Of a DNA stretch of 15,335 nt, positions 7,289-14,790 are shown piece by piece. The DNA comes from Fen731 sp964481885. GTDB taxonomy: Bacteria; Actinomycetota; Humimicrobiia; Humimicrobiales; Humimicrobiaceae. The first letter of the stretch is position 1. The number at the start of each line of letters is the position of its first letter. The translations under genes were made by a program, and so were the position numbers. The stretch covers positions 1 to 15,335 of the forward strand of contig CAYZUS010000045.1 in assembly GCA_964481885.1 (NCBI GenBank), given 5' to 3'. The notes beneath the pieces are model-generated. The model was not told the DNA's origin, ran no database searches, and was given only the letters and a program-made list of their open reading frames with translations.

Positions 7289-7633
7289 ATGGAAGATTGT
7301 TTGTTTTGCAGTATTGTAAGGAAAGAAATAAGTAGTGAAATTGTGTTTGAAAATGACAGTGTGCTTATTTTCAATGACATTAATCCAAAAGCGCCGGTTC
7401 ATCTTTTGGTTATTCCAAAAAAGCATATAAACGACATCACTGAGATTGGCAAGTTAAGTGCAGCAGAATCAAGTGAGCTGCTGGGCTCAATTTCAAAAGT
7501 TGCTTTGGAGCTTGGACTGGAAAAAGGTGGTTTCAGAGTTGTTACCAATACTGGTGCAGGCGCAGGACAGAGCGTTGCCCATCTTCATTTTCATATACTT
7601 GGAAAAAGAAAATTTGCCTGGCCCCCGGGCTAA
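7289..7633 (+). CDS. HIT family protein (HinT-like purine nucleoside phosphoramidase)
   Basis: Small cytosolic histidine-triad hydrolase acting on AMP-linked compounds. The triad AHLHFHILG gives H98, H100 and H102. An N-terminal CLFC (C4, C7), typical of zinc-binding HinT forms, and the conserved FNDINPKAPVHLLVIPKKHI are also present. At 114 residues with a terminal WPPG it is full length. AAGGAAA a few bases upstream supports the ATG. HIT genes commonly sit in this neighbourhood beside phoH. The exact substrate cannot be told from sequence. Confidence 0.94.
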   Translation: MEDCLFCSIVRKEISSEIVFENDSVLIFNDINPKAPVHLLVIPKKHINDITEIGKLSAAESSELLGSISKVALELGLEKGGFRVVTNTGAGAGQSVAHLHFHILGKRKFAWPPG

Positions 7634-7755
7634 GGATCAGGTTCCTGAAATGGGCAATCCTGAAATGCATAAGGTCGAGTAAATTTCTTTTATAATTTTT
7701 TTAGCATTTTGATAATTTAAGGGATTGCCGGGAAGATTTTCTGCTGGTCAGATTG

Positions 7756-7927
7756 AAAGAACACCGGATTGACAATAGCCTGAGGGATTGATNNNNNNNN
7801 NNNNNNNNNNNNNNNNNNNNNNNNNNNNNNNNNNNNNNNNNNNNNNNNNNNNNNNNNNNNNNNNNNNNNNNNNNNNNNNNNNNNNNNNNNNNTAAAGAAC
7901 ACCGGATTAACAATAGCCTGCGGGATT
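7756..7927. repeat. 34-bp direct repeat pair flanking the second assembly gap
   Basis: The 34 bases at 7756-7789 (beginning AAAGAACACCGGATT) recur at 7894-7927 with two differences. GGGATTG also occurs at 7721-7727 and 7784-7790, 63 bases apart, hinting at a longer unit. A further ACCGGATT follows near 7940. The two copies lie directly against the two edges of the N run, so the gap probably hides further copies of a tandem array between the HIT gene and phoH. Confidence 0.75.
7793..7892. other. Assembly gap of 100 N between the HIT gene and phoH
   Basis: Exactly 100 N, a placeholder for unknown length, enclosed by nearly identical 34-bp repeat copies. The rest of the 345-base intergenic stretch (7634-7978) shows no gene that I can support. 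Confidence 0.97.
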
Positions 7928-7978
7928 TTTTTTCAGGATACCGGATTTTAAAGACTTTAAAAATTTCTGGAGGAGTTT

Positions 7979-8950
7979 TTGTATCAGACAAAACAAAAAA
8001 TTACACTTGATTTTACCAAGAGCCATACTATTGCTGAATTGCTTGGAGACAGAGATGAGCTTATAAAGCTCATTGAGCAGCAGTATAATGTGGATATTTT
8101 TGTACTTGGCAATGATCTGGAAGTAAACGGCAAAAGCAGAAATGTCGAGAAGGTTCAAAAGCTTATAAGTGAGCTTGCTCTCCAGATAAACCTTGGGCAG
8201 AAACTGGACGCACAGCGGGTCGACGATTCGATTCAAATACTGGAGGGAAGACCAGAATCCAAACCGCATGAGATTTTCAGTGAACATATCCTTGTTAACA
8301 ATGGCAAAAAAATAAAGGCCAGGACCGAGGGCCAGAAAAAATATATTGAAGCCATAAGAAATAATACAATAGTTTTTGGAATAGGGCCGGCGGGTACAGG
8401 CAAGACATATCTTGCACTGGCTATGGCTGCCGGTGCTCTTGCCAGGAATGAAATTGGAAAGATAATACTTGTCAAGCCTGTAGTTGAAGCAGGAGAAAAG
8501 CTGGGTTTTTTACCCGGTGATATTTATGAAAAGGTAAATCCTTACCTGAGGCCCTTATATGATGCTTTATATGAAATGCTAGATGTTGAGACGTTCCAGC
8601 ATTATATGGAAATTGGAATAATTGAGGTTGTCCCTCTGGCTTACATGCGAGGCAGAACACTTAATGACTCGTTTATAATACTGGACGAAGCTCAAAATGC
8701 TTCACCGGAGCAGATGAAGATGTTTTTAACAAGGCTCGGGTTCGGATCCAAAATAGTAATAACAGGGGACATTACACAGATTGATCTGCCCATTGAAAAA
8801 AAATCCGGGCTAATCCAGGTCAGGGATATCCTGGGCAGCATTCCGGGCATTGAATTTATTTACATGACATCCAAAGACGTGATAAGACATGCCCTTGTCC
8901 AGAAAATTGTTGACGCATATGAGATATTTGAAGACAGCAGCAGGGCCTAG
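7979..8950 (+). CDS. phoH: PhoH family ATPase (PhoH-like protein)
   Basis: Cytosolic P-loop ATPase of the PhoH/YbeZ group, associated with YbeY and RNA metabolism. The Walker A motif GPAGTGKT is at residues 136-143. The Walker B region IILDEAQNA has D236-E237, and GDITQIDLP follows. The N-terminal KH-like part is visible (AELLGDRDELIKLIEQQYNV). The length of 323 residues is normal. The start is TTG 7979, with a strong GGAGGAG at 7969-7975. The gene is followed by pgpH and ybeY, the usual PhoH neighbours. Its exact biochemical role in this lineage is unknown. Confidence 0.95.
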   Translation: MYQTKQKITLDFTKSHTIAELLGDRDELIKLIEQQYNVDIFVLGNDLEVNGKSRNVEKVQKLISELALQINLGQKLDAQRVDDSIQILEGRPESKPHEIFSEHILVNNGKKIKARTEGQKKYIEAIRNNTIVFGIGPAGTGKTYLALAMAAGALARNEIGKIILVKPVVEAGEKLGFLPGDIYEKVNPYLRPLYDALYEMLDVETFQHYMEIGIIEVVPLAYMRGRTLNDSFIILDEAQNASPEQMKMFLTRLGFGSKIVITGDITQIDLPIEKKSGLIQVRDILGSIPGIEFIYMTSKDVIRHALVQKIVDAYEIFEDSSRA

Positions 8951-8999
8951 GACCAAAATTTAAAAAAACATAAATAACCAAAAAAGCATGAAAAAGCAT

Positions 9000-9104
9000 G
9001 AAATAATTTATGAAAGCTTTAAAGAATATATAAAACAATAAAAAAGATTAAAAAAGCATTAATAAGTGTGAAATAATTTATTAAAGCTTGAAAGAATATA
9101 TAAA
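9000..9104. repeat. 35-bp direct repeat pair in the phoH-pgpH spacer
   Basis: The 35 bases at 9000-9034 (beginning GAAATAATTTATGAAAGC) recur at 9070-9104 with two differences, a period of 70 bases. Shorter repeats of AAAAAGCATG are found around 8990-9000. The spacer 8951-9182 is very AT-rich and has no gene. Confidence 0.8.
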
Positions 9105-9140
9105 TTAATATAAAAGTCCTAAAAAAGATTTAAATGAATT

Positions 9141-9180
9141 TTGAGCAACAGTATATAAATTTGAGCAACAGTATATAAAT
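9141..9180 (+). repeat. Exact 20-bp tandem duplication before pgpH
   Basis: TTGAGCAACAGTATATAAAT occurs twice head to tail with no difference, ending two bases before the pgpH ATG. The duplication therefore makes up the immediate translation-initiation region. Identity of the copies suggests a recent event. Confidence 0.93.
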
Positions 9181-9182
9181 AA

Positions 9183-11375
9183 ATGAGTGCAAGAAGCAGA
9201 AGTTTAAAAATAAAAACAAAAGAAATAATAGAATCCGGCGAAGATGACATTGTAAATGTTCCGCATGGATTTTTCTGGAAATATTTTTCTTTTAAAAGCA
9301 AAATTGCGCAACGAATATATATATTTGTTTTTGCTGTTGCCGCTTCAGCTGCAATCCTTGCATACAATTATACTCCGGATATAGGTATTAATCTTGGAGA
9401 GCAGAGCCCAAGGACAATAAAAGCAAATAAAGACATACAATTTGAAGATGCTCTGAAAACTGCTGAAGACAAAGATAAAAATGAAGCGCAGGTGGAAAAC
9501 GTATTTGTATATGACCCCGAAGTCTTAAATGGAAAAGAAGGCGTGCTATACCAGATCAAGTATTTCTTTCTATTGTCACAGACGGTGCAGTTAAAACAGG
9601 ATAAGACTCCCGAGGAAAAAGTTTCTTATCTCACCAACCTCCTGGGAAGCAACTACCCTGAATCAGCAATAAAGGAAACCCTGAATTTGGATGTAGCTTC
9701 AAACAGCATGCTTCTTAATGAAACCCTTAGTCTTGCCAGGGTAATAATGAATGAAAAAATCCAGCCCACACAGGTGGATTTTGTGAAAAACGAGATACCT
9801 GCAGTGGTGCAGAACGATGAGGGGATAGATTATGCGTACAAGTCTTTTATTACGTCAATCATCCAGATCAATTTAAGGCCCACAGCAGTATTTGATCCTG
9901 CAGCAACAGAGAAAGCAAAGCTGGACGCAAGGTTAAAAACACCACCTCACATGGTAAATATCGTAGAAGGGCAGACAATAGTTCCTGAAGGAGAAGTCGT
10001 ACAGGAGGACCAGATTGTTATATTAAAAAAGCTCGGGTTGATGGAAACCAAAATAAACTGGACAAGATATATTTACATTAGCCTGGTGGTTTTGTTAATG
10101 ATGCTGATGCTGGGAGTATATATATTCAAGTTTGAAGCCATTATCTATAAAAACTCCAGGAAAGTCCTGATAATCGCAATTTTCATAGTGCTCTTTACAG
10201 GTATTATGAAAGGTTTGAATATACTTGCAAATATTCATTTAAATTTGTGGAACTATTTTTTTCCGATAATTGCTCTTTCCATGCTCATGACCATAATATT
10301 TGATTCAGGGATGGGAATAATGGTAACAATATGCATGGCTTTCTTTGCCGGCGTTGTAACAAACCTTGATTTCAGCCTGACTATTGCATATTTAATCGGA
10401 GGCATTTTCTCAACTTTTTTGGTTTCCAATATTTCTCAGAGATCTGCGATTATGAAGGGCGGTTTTTTCAGTGCCCTGATTCTTGGCTTTTTGTTTTTTA
10501 CGATAAATTTTTACAGCGGCCAGGCAGCAAACATTGCGCTTTATTCTTTCATCGGAATTTTAAACGGCATTGTGTGCGCAGTTATAACAATTGGACTTAT
10601 GCCTTTTATTGAATCTGCGTTTAAAGTAGTTACAGCAATGGGTCTGCTTGAGTTGTCTCACACGGACCAGCCGGTGTTAAAGGAAATGTTTATAAAGGCT
10701 CCCGGAACATATAATCACAGTCTGCTTGTTTCGCATCTGTCAGAAAATGCTGCAAAAGCAATCGGAGCAGATTATATGCTGGCCAAGGTTGCAGCGCTTT
10801 ATCATGATATTGGAAAACTCAGGCGCCCCGAATATTTCTATGAGAATCAGGCAAACATGGAAAATGTGCATGACAAGCTGAATCCTTCAATGAGCAAGAA
10901 TATAATATCCAGCCATATAAGGGATGGCATAGAAGATTCCATAAAGAATAAGATTCCCAGGAAAGTTATTCAGGTGATATCGCAGCATCATGGAACATCA
11001 TTGATGAATTATTTTTATGAAAAACATAAAGACCGTGATACTATAAGGACTTCAAACGGAAATTCAGGGCTTGTTGAGAGCCATTTTCGATATCAGACAA
11101 GAAAGCCCCAGTCAAAGGAAGCTGCAATACTCATGCTTGCTGATTCGGCAGAGGCCGCAGTAAGGTCAATTGAAGAAATAACGCCCAAGAAAATAGAGCA
11201 AATGGTTAACTATATTATTGAGAGCAAAATAAAGGATGGCCAGCTAAACGAGGCGGAAATTACTTTAAAGGACATAAATACAATAAAGCAGAACCTCATT
11301 GATGGGCTTATATCGCTTTATCACTCGAGAATAAGCTATCCAGGGACAGATTTAAAGCTGGTAGACAATAAGTAG
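9183..11375 (+). CDS. pgpH: 7TM-HD domain protein, PgpH-type cyclic-di-AMP phosphodiesterase
   Basis: Membrane protein of 730 residues, normal for the PgpH/YqfF family. It hydrolyses c-di-AMP through a cytoplasmic HD domain. Domains in order: a cytoplasmic N-terminus, one membrane segment near residues 43-61, a long extracellular 7TMR-HDED region, a block of seven hydrophobic segments from about residue 298 to 480, and the HD domain. The HD domain shows GTYNHSLLVSHL (first metal histidine near residue 512), YHDIGKL (H541-D542) and ISQHHG. A TAA stop immediately precedes the ATG, so the ATG at 9183 is the first possible start. No strong Shine-Dalgarno is seen; the 20-bp duplication occupies that place. 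Position between phoH and ybeY matches its usual locus. It suggests that the organism uses c-di-AMP. Confidence 0.94.
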   Translation: MSARSRSLKIKTKEIIESGEDDIVNVPHGFFWKYFSFKSKIAQRIYIFVFAVAASAAILAYNYTPDIGINLGEQSPRTIKANKDIQFEDALKTAEDKDKNEAQVENVFVYDPEVLNGKEGVLYQIKYFFLLSQTVQLKQDKTPEEKVSYLTNLLGSNYPESAIKETLNLDVASNSMLLNETLSLARVIMNEKIQPTQVDFVKNEIPAVVQNDEGIDYAYKSFITSIIQINLRPTAVFDPAATEKAKLDARLKTPPHMVNIVEGQTIVPEGEVVQEDQIVILKKLGLMETKINWTRYIYISLVVLLMMLMLGVYIFKFEAIIYKNSRKVLIIAIFIVLFTGIMKGLNILANIHLNLWNYFFPIIALSMLMTIIFDSGMGIMVTICMAFFAGVVTNLDFSLTIAYLIGGIFSTFLVSNISQRSAIMKGGFFSALILGFLFFTINFYSGQAANIALYSFIGILNGIVCAVITIGLMPFIESAFKVVTAMGLLELSHTDQPVLKEMFIKAPGTYNHSLLVSHLSENAAKAIGADYMLAKVAALYHDIGKLRRPEYFYENQANMENVHDKLNPSMSKNIISSHIRDGIEDSIKNKIPRKVIQVISQHHGTSLMNYFYEKHKDRDTIRTSNGNSGLVESHFRYQTRKPQSKEAAILMLADSAEAAVRSIEEITPKKIEQMVNYIIESKIKDGQLNEAEITLKDINTIKQNLIDGLISLYHSRISYPGTDLKLVDNK

Positions 11376-11459
11376 CAGGGTTTTTAAACTAATTGGAAAT
11401 ATAATCTGTTTTCATTTAAAATCTGGGCCGAATGAATTACAGATATCTGCAGGATAAAC

Positions 11460-11597
11460 AGCATCGCAATAAACAGCAGCATTATGGCAAAAAGCATTAT
11501 GGCAAAAAGCATCGCAATAAATAGCATTGGAGCAAAAAGCATTGTGATAAACAGCATCGCAATAAATAGCATCAGGATAAATAGCGTCAGGATATCA
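11460..11597. repeat. 15-bp imperfect tandem repeat array upstream of ybeY
   Basis: Nine units beginning AGC follow each other: 11460, 11478, 11493, 11508, 11523, 11538, 11553, 11568 and 11583, with one extra AGC between the first two. Typical units are AGCATCGCAATAAAT, AGCATTATGGCAAAA and AGCATCAGGATAAAT. The partial unit at 11451-11459 extends the array. The last unit supplies the AGGA that acts as Shine-Dalgarno for ybeY. Because 15 is a multiple of three, the array is open in a plus frame and in a minus frame (MLFIA-type repeats). I regard both as non-coding. The remaining spacer from 11376 has no other feature. Confidence 0.9.
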
Positions 11598-11599
11598 TC

Positions 11600-12112
11600 A
11601 TGAAAATAATTATACTTAACAGGCAGGACAAGGTTGATTTAAATACAAAGCTTTTTAAAAAAGTCTCAGCATACGCTGCCAATAAATTTGATAACAGCAG
11701 AGACATGGAACTTAATGTTGTTTTTATCGACAGAGAGGAAATGGCTGTATTAAATACTAAATACAGAAAAAAACAGGGCGCCACAGATGTCCTTTCTTTT
11801 TCTTACAGGGATGCCATGAGTGTTCAGCCGGCCTGCATAAAAGAAACAGATTCCGGAAGTTTTAATAATATTGAAAGTTTTTCTGTTGCAGGGGAGATAG
11901 TAATTTCTCCTGAAGTTGCAAAAGAGAATGTTGCTGATTTTGTGCCTGATTTTTTTCAGAGTTGGAGCTTAGACAGGGAAATTGCTCTCCTTATTGTTCA
12001 TGGAATACTTCACATATACGATTATGACCATGAGATAAAAAGTGACAGCGTAAAAATGGATGGTCTGCAGACCAGTATTTTAAATGATGTAATTCATAAT
12101 TTTAATCTATAA
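11600..12112 (+). CDS. ybeY: Endoribonuclease YbeY (rRNA maturation factor)
   Basis: Zinc-dependent endoribonuclease involved in 16S rRNA 3'-end maturation and ribosome quality control. The metal motif reads HGILHIYDYDH, giving H134, H138 and H144. The Gly usual before YDH is Asp here (D141). Upstream, GATDVLSFSY and GEIVISPE match conserved family strands. At 170 residues it is slightly long. About 20 extra residues lie between SFSYRDAM and AGEIVIS, a region rich in Ser, Asn and Glu. The start is fixed by a TAG upstream in frame and by AGGA at about 11590, within the last 15-bp repeat. It belongs to the phoH-pgpH-ybeY-era group. Confidence 0.94.
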   Translation: MKIIILNRQDKVDLNTKLFKKVSAYAANKFDNSRDMELNVVFIDREEMAVLNTKYRKKQGATDVLSFSYRDAMSVQPACIKETDSGSFNNIESFSVAGEIVISPEVAKENVADFVPDFFQSWSLDREIALLIVHGILHIYDYDHEIKSDSVKMDGLQTSILNDVIHNFNL

Positions 12113-12214
12113 ATAGCAAGAGGTAAGATTGCCCTGATCCGTTAATTCTGCCGCATTTTATTGTAAGCCCTGCAGTATTTATAAAATTTACAAAACTTTA
12201 TTGACACGTATTGT

Positions 12215-12739
12215 ATGATTGATACAGGTAAAAAAGAAAATCCTATTGGAGGGACCGACCAGGTCTTGATTAGTTTCAGCGTATTAAAAAATTTTGATGC
12301 AGGCCTCATCAGTAAATTAATAAAGCTTGAAATTGATAATTTAGGTGAAGAAGCGGCAATCAATCAGTGGCAACTGCCGGTAATAATCAGGTATGGAAAA
12401 TTTGTTGTTGCAAAAAATGAACGTGGAGACATTATCGGAGTTTGTGAAATGTTAAGACAATGGGGTCAGCCGGGGCAGGCGCCTGAAGCATTTATACATT
12501 CGTTTTATATTGAAGAAGAATACAGGCGCAGGAAAATAGGTAAAAATCTTTTGGAAAATGTTATTAATATGTTAAAAAAAGACAGCTTTAAATCTGTACG
12601 GTTAACTGTGGCGCCAGACAATAAACCCGCGATAAATCTTTATGAAAGTTTCGGGTTTGAAAGAAAGTTACTTGAGATCGGCGAATACGGCGAGAATCAG
12701 GACAGATATTTAATGGAGCTGGTATTTGATGGAAAATAA
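12215..12739 (+). CDS. GNAT family N-acetyltransferase
   Basis: Acetyl-CoA-dependent transferase of 174 residues. Motif A is visible in FYIEEEYRRRKIGKNLLENVI, with the RRRKIG acetyl-CoA phosphate loop. Motif B follows in KSVRLTVAPDNKPAINLYESFGFERK. The substrate is not recognisable. The ATG at 12215 has no good Shine-Dalgarno. A TTG further in (near 12266, preceded by GGAGGG at 12249) is a possible alternative, though the spacing is long. A TTGACA lies at 12201-12206 but has no convincing -10. The 3' end overlaps era by 11 bases, so the two are probably co-translated. Its link to ribosome maturation is positional only. Confidence 0.88.
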   Translation: MIDTGKKENPIGGTDQVLISFSVLKNFDAGLISKLIKLEIDNLGEEAAINQWQLPVIIRYGKFVVAKNERGDIIGVCEMLRQWGQPGQAPEAFIHSFYIEEEYRRRKIGKNLLENVINMLKKDSFKSVRLTVAPDNKPAINLYESFGFERKLLEIGEYGENQDRYLMELVFDGK

Positions 12740-14024
12740 AAGTTTTAAATCAGGGTACATAGGCCTTGTCGGAAGGACCAACGTTGGCAAGTCAACCCTT
12801 ATCAATAAAATATTTGACAGAAATATTGTTATAACTTCAGATAAGGCCCAGACAACCAGAAGCAGGATTAACTGTATTTACAATACTGATGAAGCCCAGG
12901 CAATAATCGTTGACTGCCCGGGTTTTTTTAAACCCCGCAATCTTTTGGGTGAGAAGCTAAACAGGATAATCTTTCAGGTGCTTGATGATGTTGATATTAT
13001 TGTTGCTATGATTGATTTTCCCGGTGGAATCGGAGTAGGAGATTATTATGTATTTGAACAGATAAAAAACAGGCATGTTCCAAAAATACTTTTATTAAAT
13101 AAAATAGACCTTTTGAATACCTCAGGAAAATATTCCATGCTGGAAACAATCTCCAAAATCAAAAGTGAGTTTGATTTTTTTGAAGAAATAATTCCAGTCT
13201 CAGCAGCTACAGGAGAAAACCTTGAAAAACTTTTGAAAATATTGATGGGAAAGCTGCCCGAAGGTCCAATGTATTTCCCCGGCGGCATGGTAACTGATAT
13301 GCCCATTAACAAAATGATAGCTGAAATAATAAGGGAAAAGCTTTCGGCAAACCTGTTTGACGAGCTTCCGCACAGTATAAATGTTGAAGTTGTAAATCTC
13401 CAAAGAAAAGGGGATGGCGCTGGAAAGGGTGCCGGGCTGGGGGAAGGCTTTGGTATGCAGGAAGATGCCTTTATGCAGCAGGAAACAGACATGACGCAGT
13501 GGGGTGTATTAAAGAAGGAAACCGGTTTGAAAAAAGCAGTCGAGTCGGTTATGGCGGCTGACCTGAAAAAAGATGCCTTGGCACAACAGAAAGTAGCCAT
13601 GCTGAAGTGGGCGGGACTTGCAAATACAGATGAAATGTTGAAAAAGACAGAGTCGGAAGAGATATCCGGTACTGAAAAAAGGAACTCATTTCAGCAGGAA
13701 ACAGCCATGGAAACAATAGGCGGGGTTTCTGCTTCGATTGTCGAAAAAGGTAATTTACCTATGGAAACAAGGGGCGGGGTTGCTGCTTCAAATGCCGGCA
13801 AAGGTAATTCACTTGTAACGATTGAATGTAATATTTATGTTGAAAAAAAATCTCACAAGGCAATGATTATTGGCAAATCAGGGTCAATGCTAAAGAAAAT
13901 CGGTGCGTTGTCAAGATTCGAGATTGAAAAACTGCTTGGCTCAAAAGTATTCCTGAAGTTATGGGTGAAAGTAGAGGAAAACTGGACGAGAAAAGAGTCT
14001 TATCTTGACAGGTTTGGTTATTAA
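12729..14024 (+). CDS. era: GTPase Era with a large insertion in its KH domain
   Basis: Ribosome-assembly GTPase that binds the 3' end of 16S rRNA. G1 is GRTNVGKST (residues 15-23), G2 lies in TTRSR, G3 is DCPG (62-65, where the family usually has DTPG), G4 is NKID (124-127), and G5 lies in SAATGENL near 158. The C-terminal KH domain is split. INVEVVNLQ ends near residue 225, and VTIECNIYVEKKSHKAMIIGKSG resumes near residue 363. The roughly 135 residues between are low-complexity and repeated. Without them the length is about 296, the usual Era size. The ATG at 12729 has GGAG about 10 bases upstream; a TTG codon just before it is less likely. The frame is open throughout and the RNA-binding helix is preserved, so function is likely. 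deoC and recO follow. Confidence 0.95.
   Translation: MENKSFKSGYIGLVGRTNVGKSTLINKIFDRNIVITSDKAQTTRSRINCIYNTDEAQAIIVDCPGFFKPRNLLGEKLNRIIFQVLDDVDIIVAMIDFPGGIGVGDYYVFEQIKNRHVPKILLLNKIDLLNTSGKYSMLETISKIKSEFDFFEEIIPVSAATGENLEKLLKILMGKLPEGPMYFPGGMVTDMPINKMIAEIIREKLSANLFDELPHSINVEVVNLQRKGDGAGKGAGLGEGFGMQEDAFMQQETDMTQWGVLKKETGLKKAVESVMAADLKKDALAQQKVAMLKWAGLANTDEMLKKTESEEISGTEKRNSFQQETAMETIGGVSASIVEKGNLPMETRGGVAASNAGKGNSLVTIECNIYVEKKSHKAMIIGKSGSMLKKIGALSRFEIEKLLGSKVFLKLWVKVEENWTRKESYLDRFGY
13707..13814 (+). repeat. In-frame 54-bp tandem repeat inside era
   Basis: Two adjacent 54-bp units lie at 13707-13760 and 13761-13814. They encode METIGGVSASIVEKGNLP and METRGGVAASNAGKGNSL. Upstream in the same insertion, degenerate relatives are seen as QQETDMTQWGVLKK, QQKVAMLKWAGLA and QQETAMETIGG. 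This suggests that the whole insertion grew by repeated duplication of a QQETAM-like module. Confidence 0.85.
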
Positions 14025-14063
14025 ACTATATATATTTTTTATTTTAGAAAGGTTTGGCACAAA

Positions 14064-14765
14064 ATGTTAACCAGGGAACAATTGGCAAAGACAATCGATC
14101 AGACATTATTAAGACCGACGGCAACGGTTCAGGAAGTTCAGAGCCTTTGCGTTATTGCAAAAAAGAATCATTTCGCTGCTGTGGTTGTAAACCCATCCTA
14201 TATAACAATTGCAAAAAGAATACTTGCCGGTACAGACGTAAAGGTATGCTCTGTTGTCGGCTACCCAATGGGTGCAAATACTATAGAGACAAAAGTTTTT
14301 GAAGCCAAGGATAATGTCAAAAAAGGGGCCGATGAGCTTGATGTGGTCATAAATTTCGGGATGATTAAAAGTACAAATTTTGTCTATGTGGAAAAGGAAA
14401 TCAGCATTATTGTAAGCGTTATAAGGCGTGAGCAGATGGCTGAGTATAACAAGCACATCAATATAAAAATAGTTCTGGAAGCGGGTGCTCTTGAGAAAGA
14501 AGAAATCAAGAGAATATGCAAGATTGTGGAAGATTCCGGTGCTGATTTTATAAAAACATCCACTGGTTTCGGCAACAGGGGAGCAGAGCTTGATGACGTA
14601 AGGCTAATACGAGAGGTTGTCACAAGGAGCATAGGTGTAAAAGCAGCCGGAGGGATCAAGACATTCAAGGACGCGCAGGCCTTAATTGACGCGGGCGCCA
14701 CAAGGCTCGGAACTTCAAGCGGATTAAATATAATAGAAGAGTACCTGGAGCTTTTCGGCAAATAA
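14064..14765 (+). CDS. deoC: Deoxyribose-phosphate aldolase
   Basis: Class I aldolase splitting 2-deoxyribose 5-phosphate into glyceraldehyde 3-phosphate and acetaldehyde in deoxynucleoside catabolism. The Schiff-base lysine is K164 in FIKTSTGFG. The second active-site lysine is K199 in AAGGIKTF, and the assisting aspartate is D93 in DELDVVINFG. At 233 residues it is full length for the shorter bacterial form. An AGAAAGG lies about 11 bases before the ATG. It sits between era and recO, where cdd is often found next to era in Firmicutes. No other nucleoside catabolism gene is in the window. Confidence 0.96.
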   Translation: MLTREQLAKTIDQTLLRPTATVQEVQSLCVIAKKNHFAAVVVNPSYITIAKRILAGTDVKVCSVVGYPMGANTIETKVFEAKDNVKKGADELDVVINFGMIKSTNFVYVEKEISIIVSVIRREQMAEYNKHINIKIVLEAGALEKEEIKRICKIVEDSGADFIKTSTGFGNRGAELDDVRLIREVVTRSIGVKAAGGIKTFKDAQALIDAGATRLGTSSGLNIIEEYLELFGK

Positions 14766-14790
14766 TCAAAAAGATTGGTACAGTTGGGAA

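Noticed and set aside
7701..7991. Minus-strand open frames spanning the second N gap
   Set aside because: They include 100 unknown bases and consist largely of the repeat. No family resemblance is seen, and one overlaps the phoH start.
11384..11572. Minus-strand open frame with MLFIA-type pentapeptide repeats, looking like a hydrophobic peptide
   Set aside because: It is a by-product of the 15-bp repeat array, whose length is a multiple of three. There is no ribosome binding site and the opposite plus frame is equally open.
11451..11597. CRISPR-like array
   Set aside because: The units are 15 bp and directly adjacent, with no unique spacers. The other repeat clusters in the window also lack spacers of regular length.
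12201..12228. Promoter with perfect TTGACA before the GNAT gene
   Set aside because: No acceptable -10 lies 16-18 bases downstream, and the position overlaps the start codon. TATGAT at 12214 is only 7 bases away.
13046..13600. 184-codon minus-strand open frame across era
   Set aside because: It is antisense to the Era G domain and insert. It is Ser/Phe-rich in a way expected of a shadow frame, with no recognisable domain.
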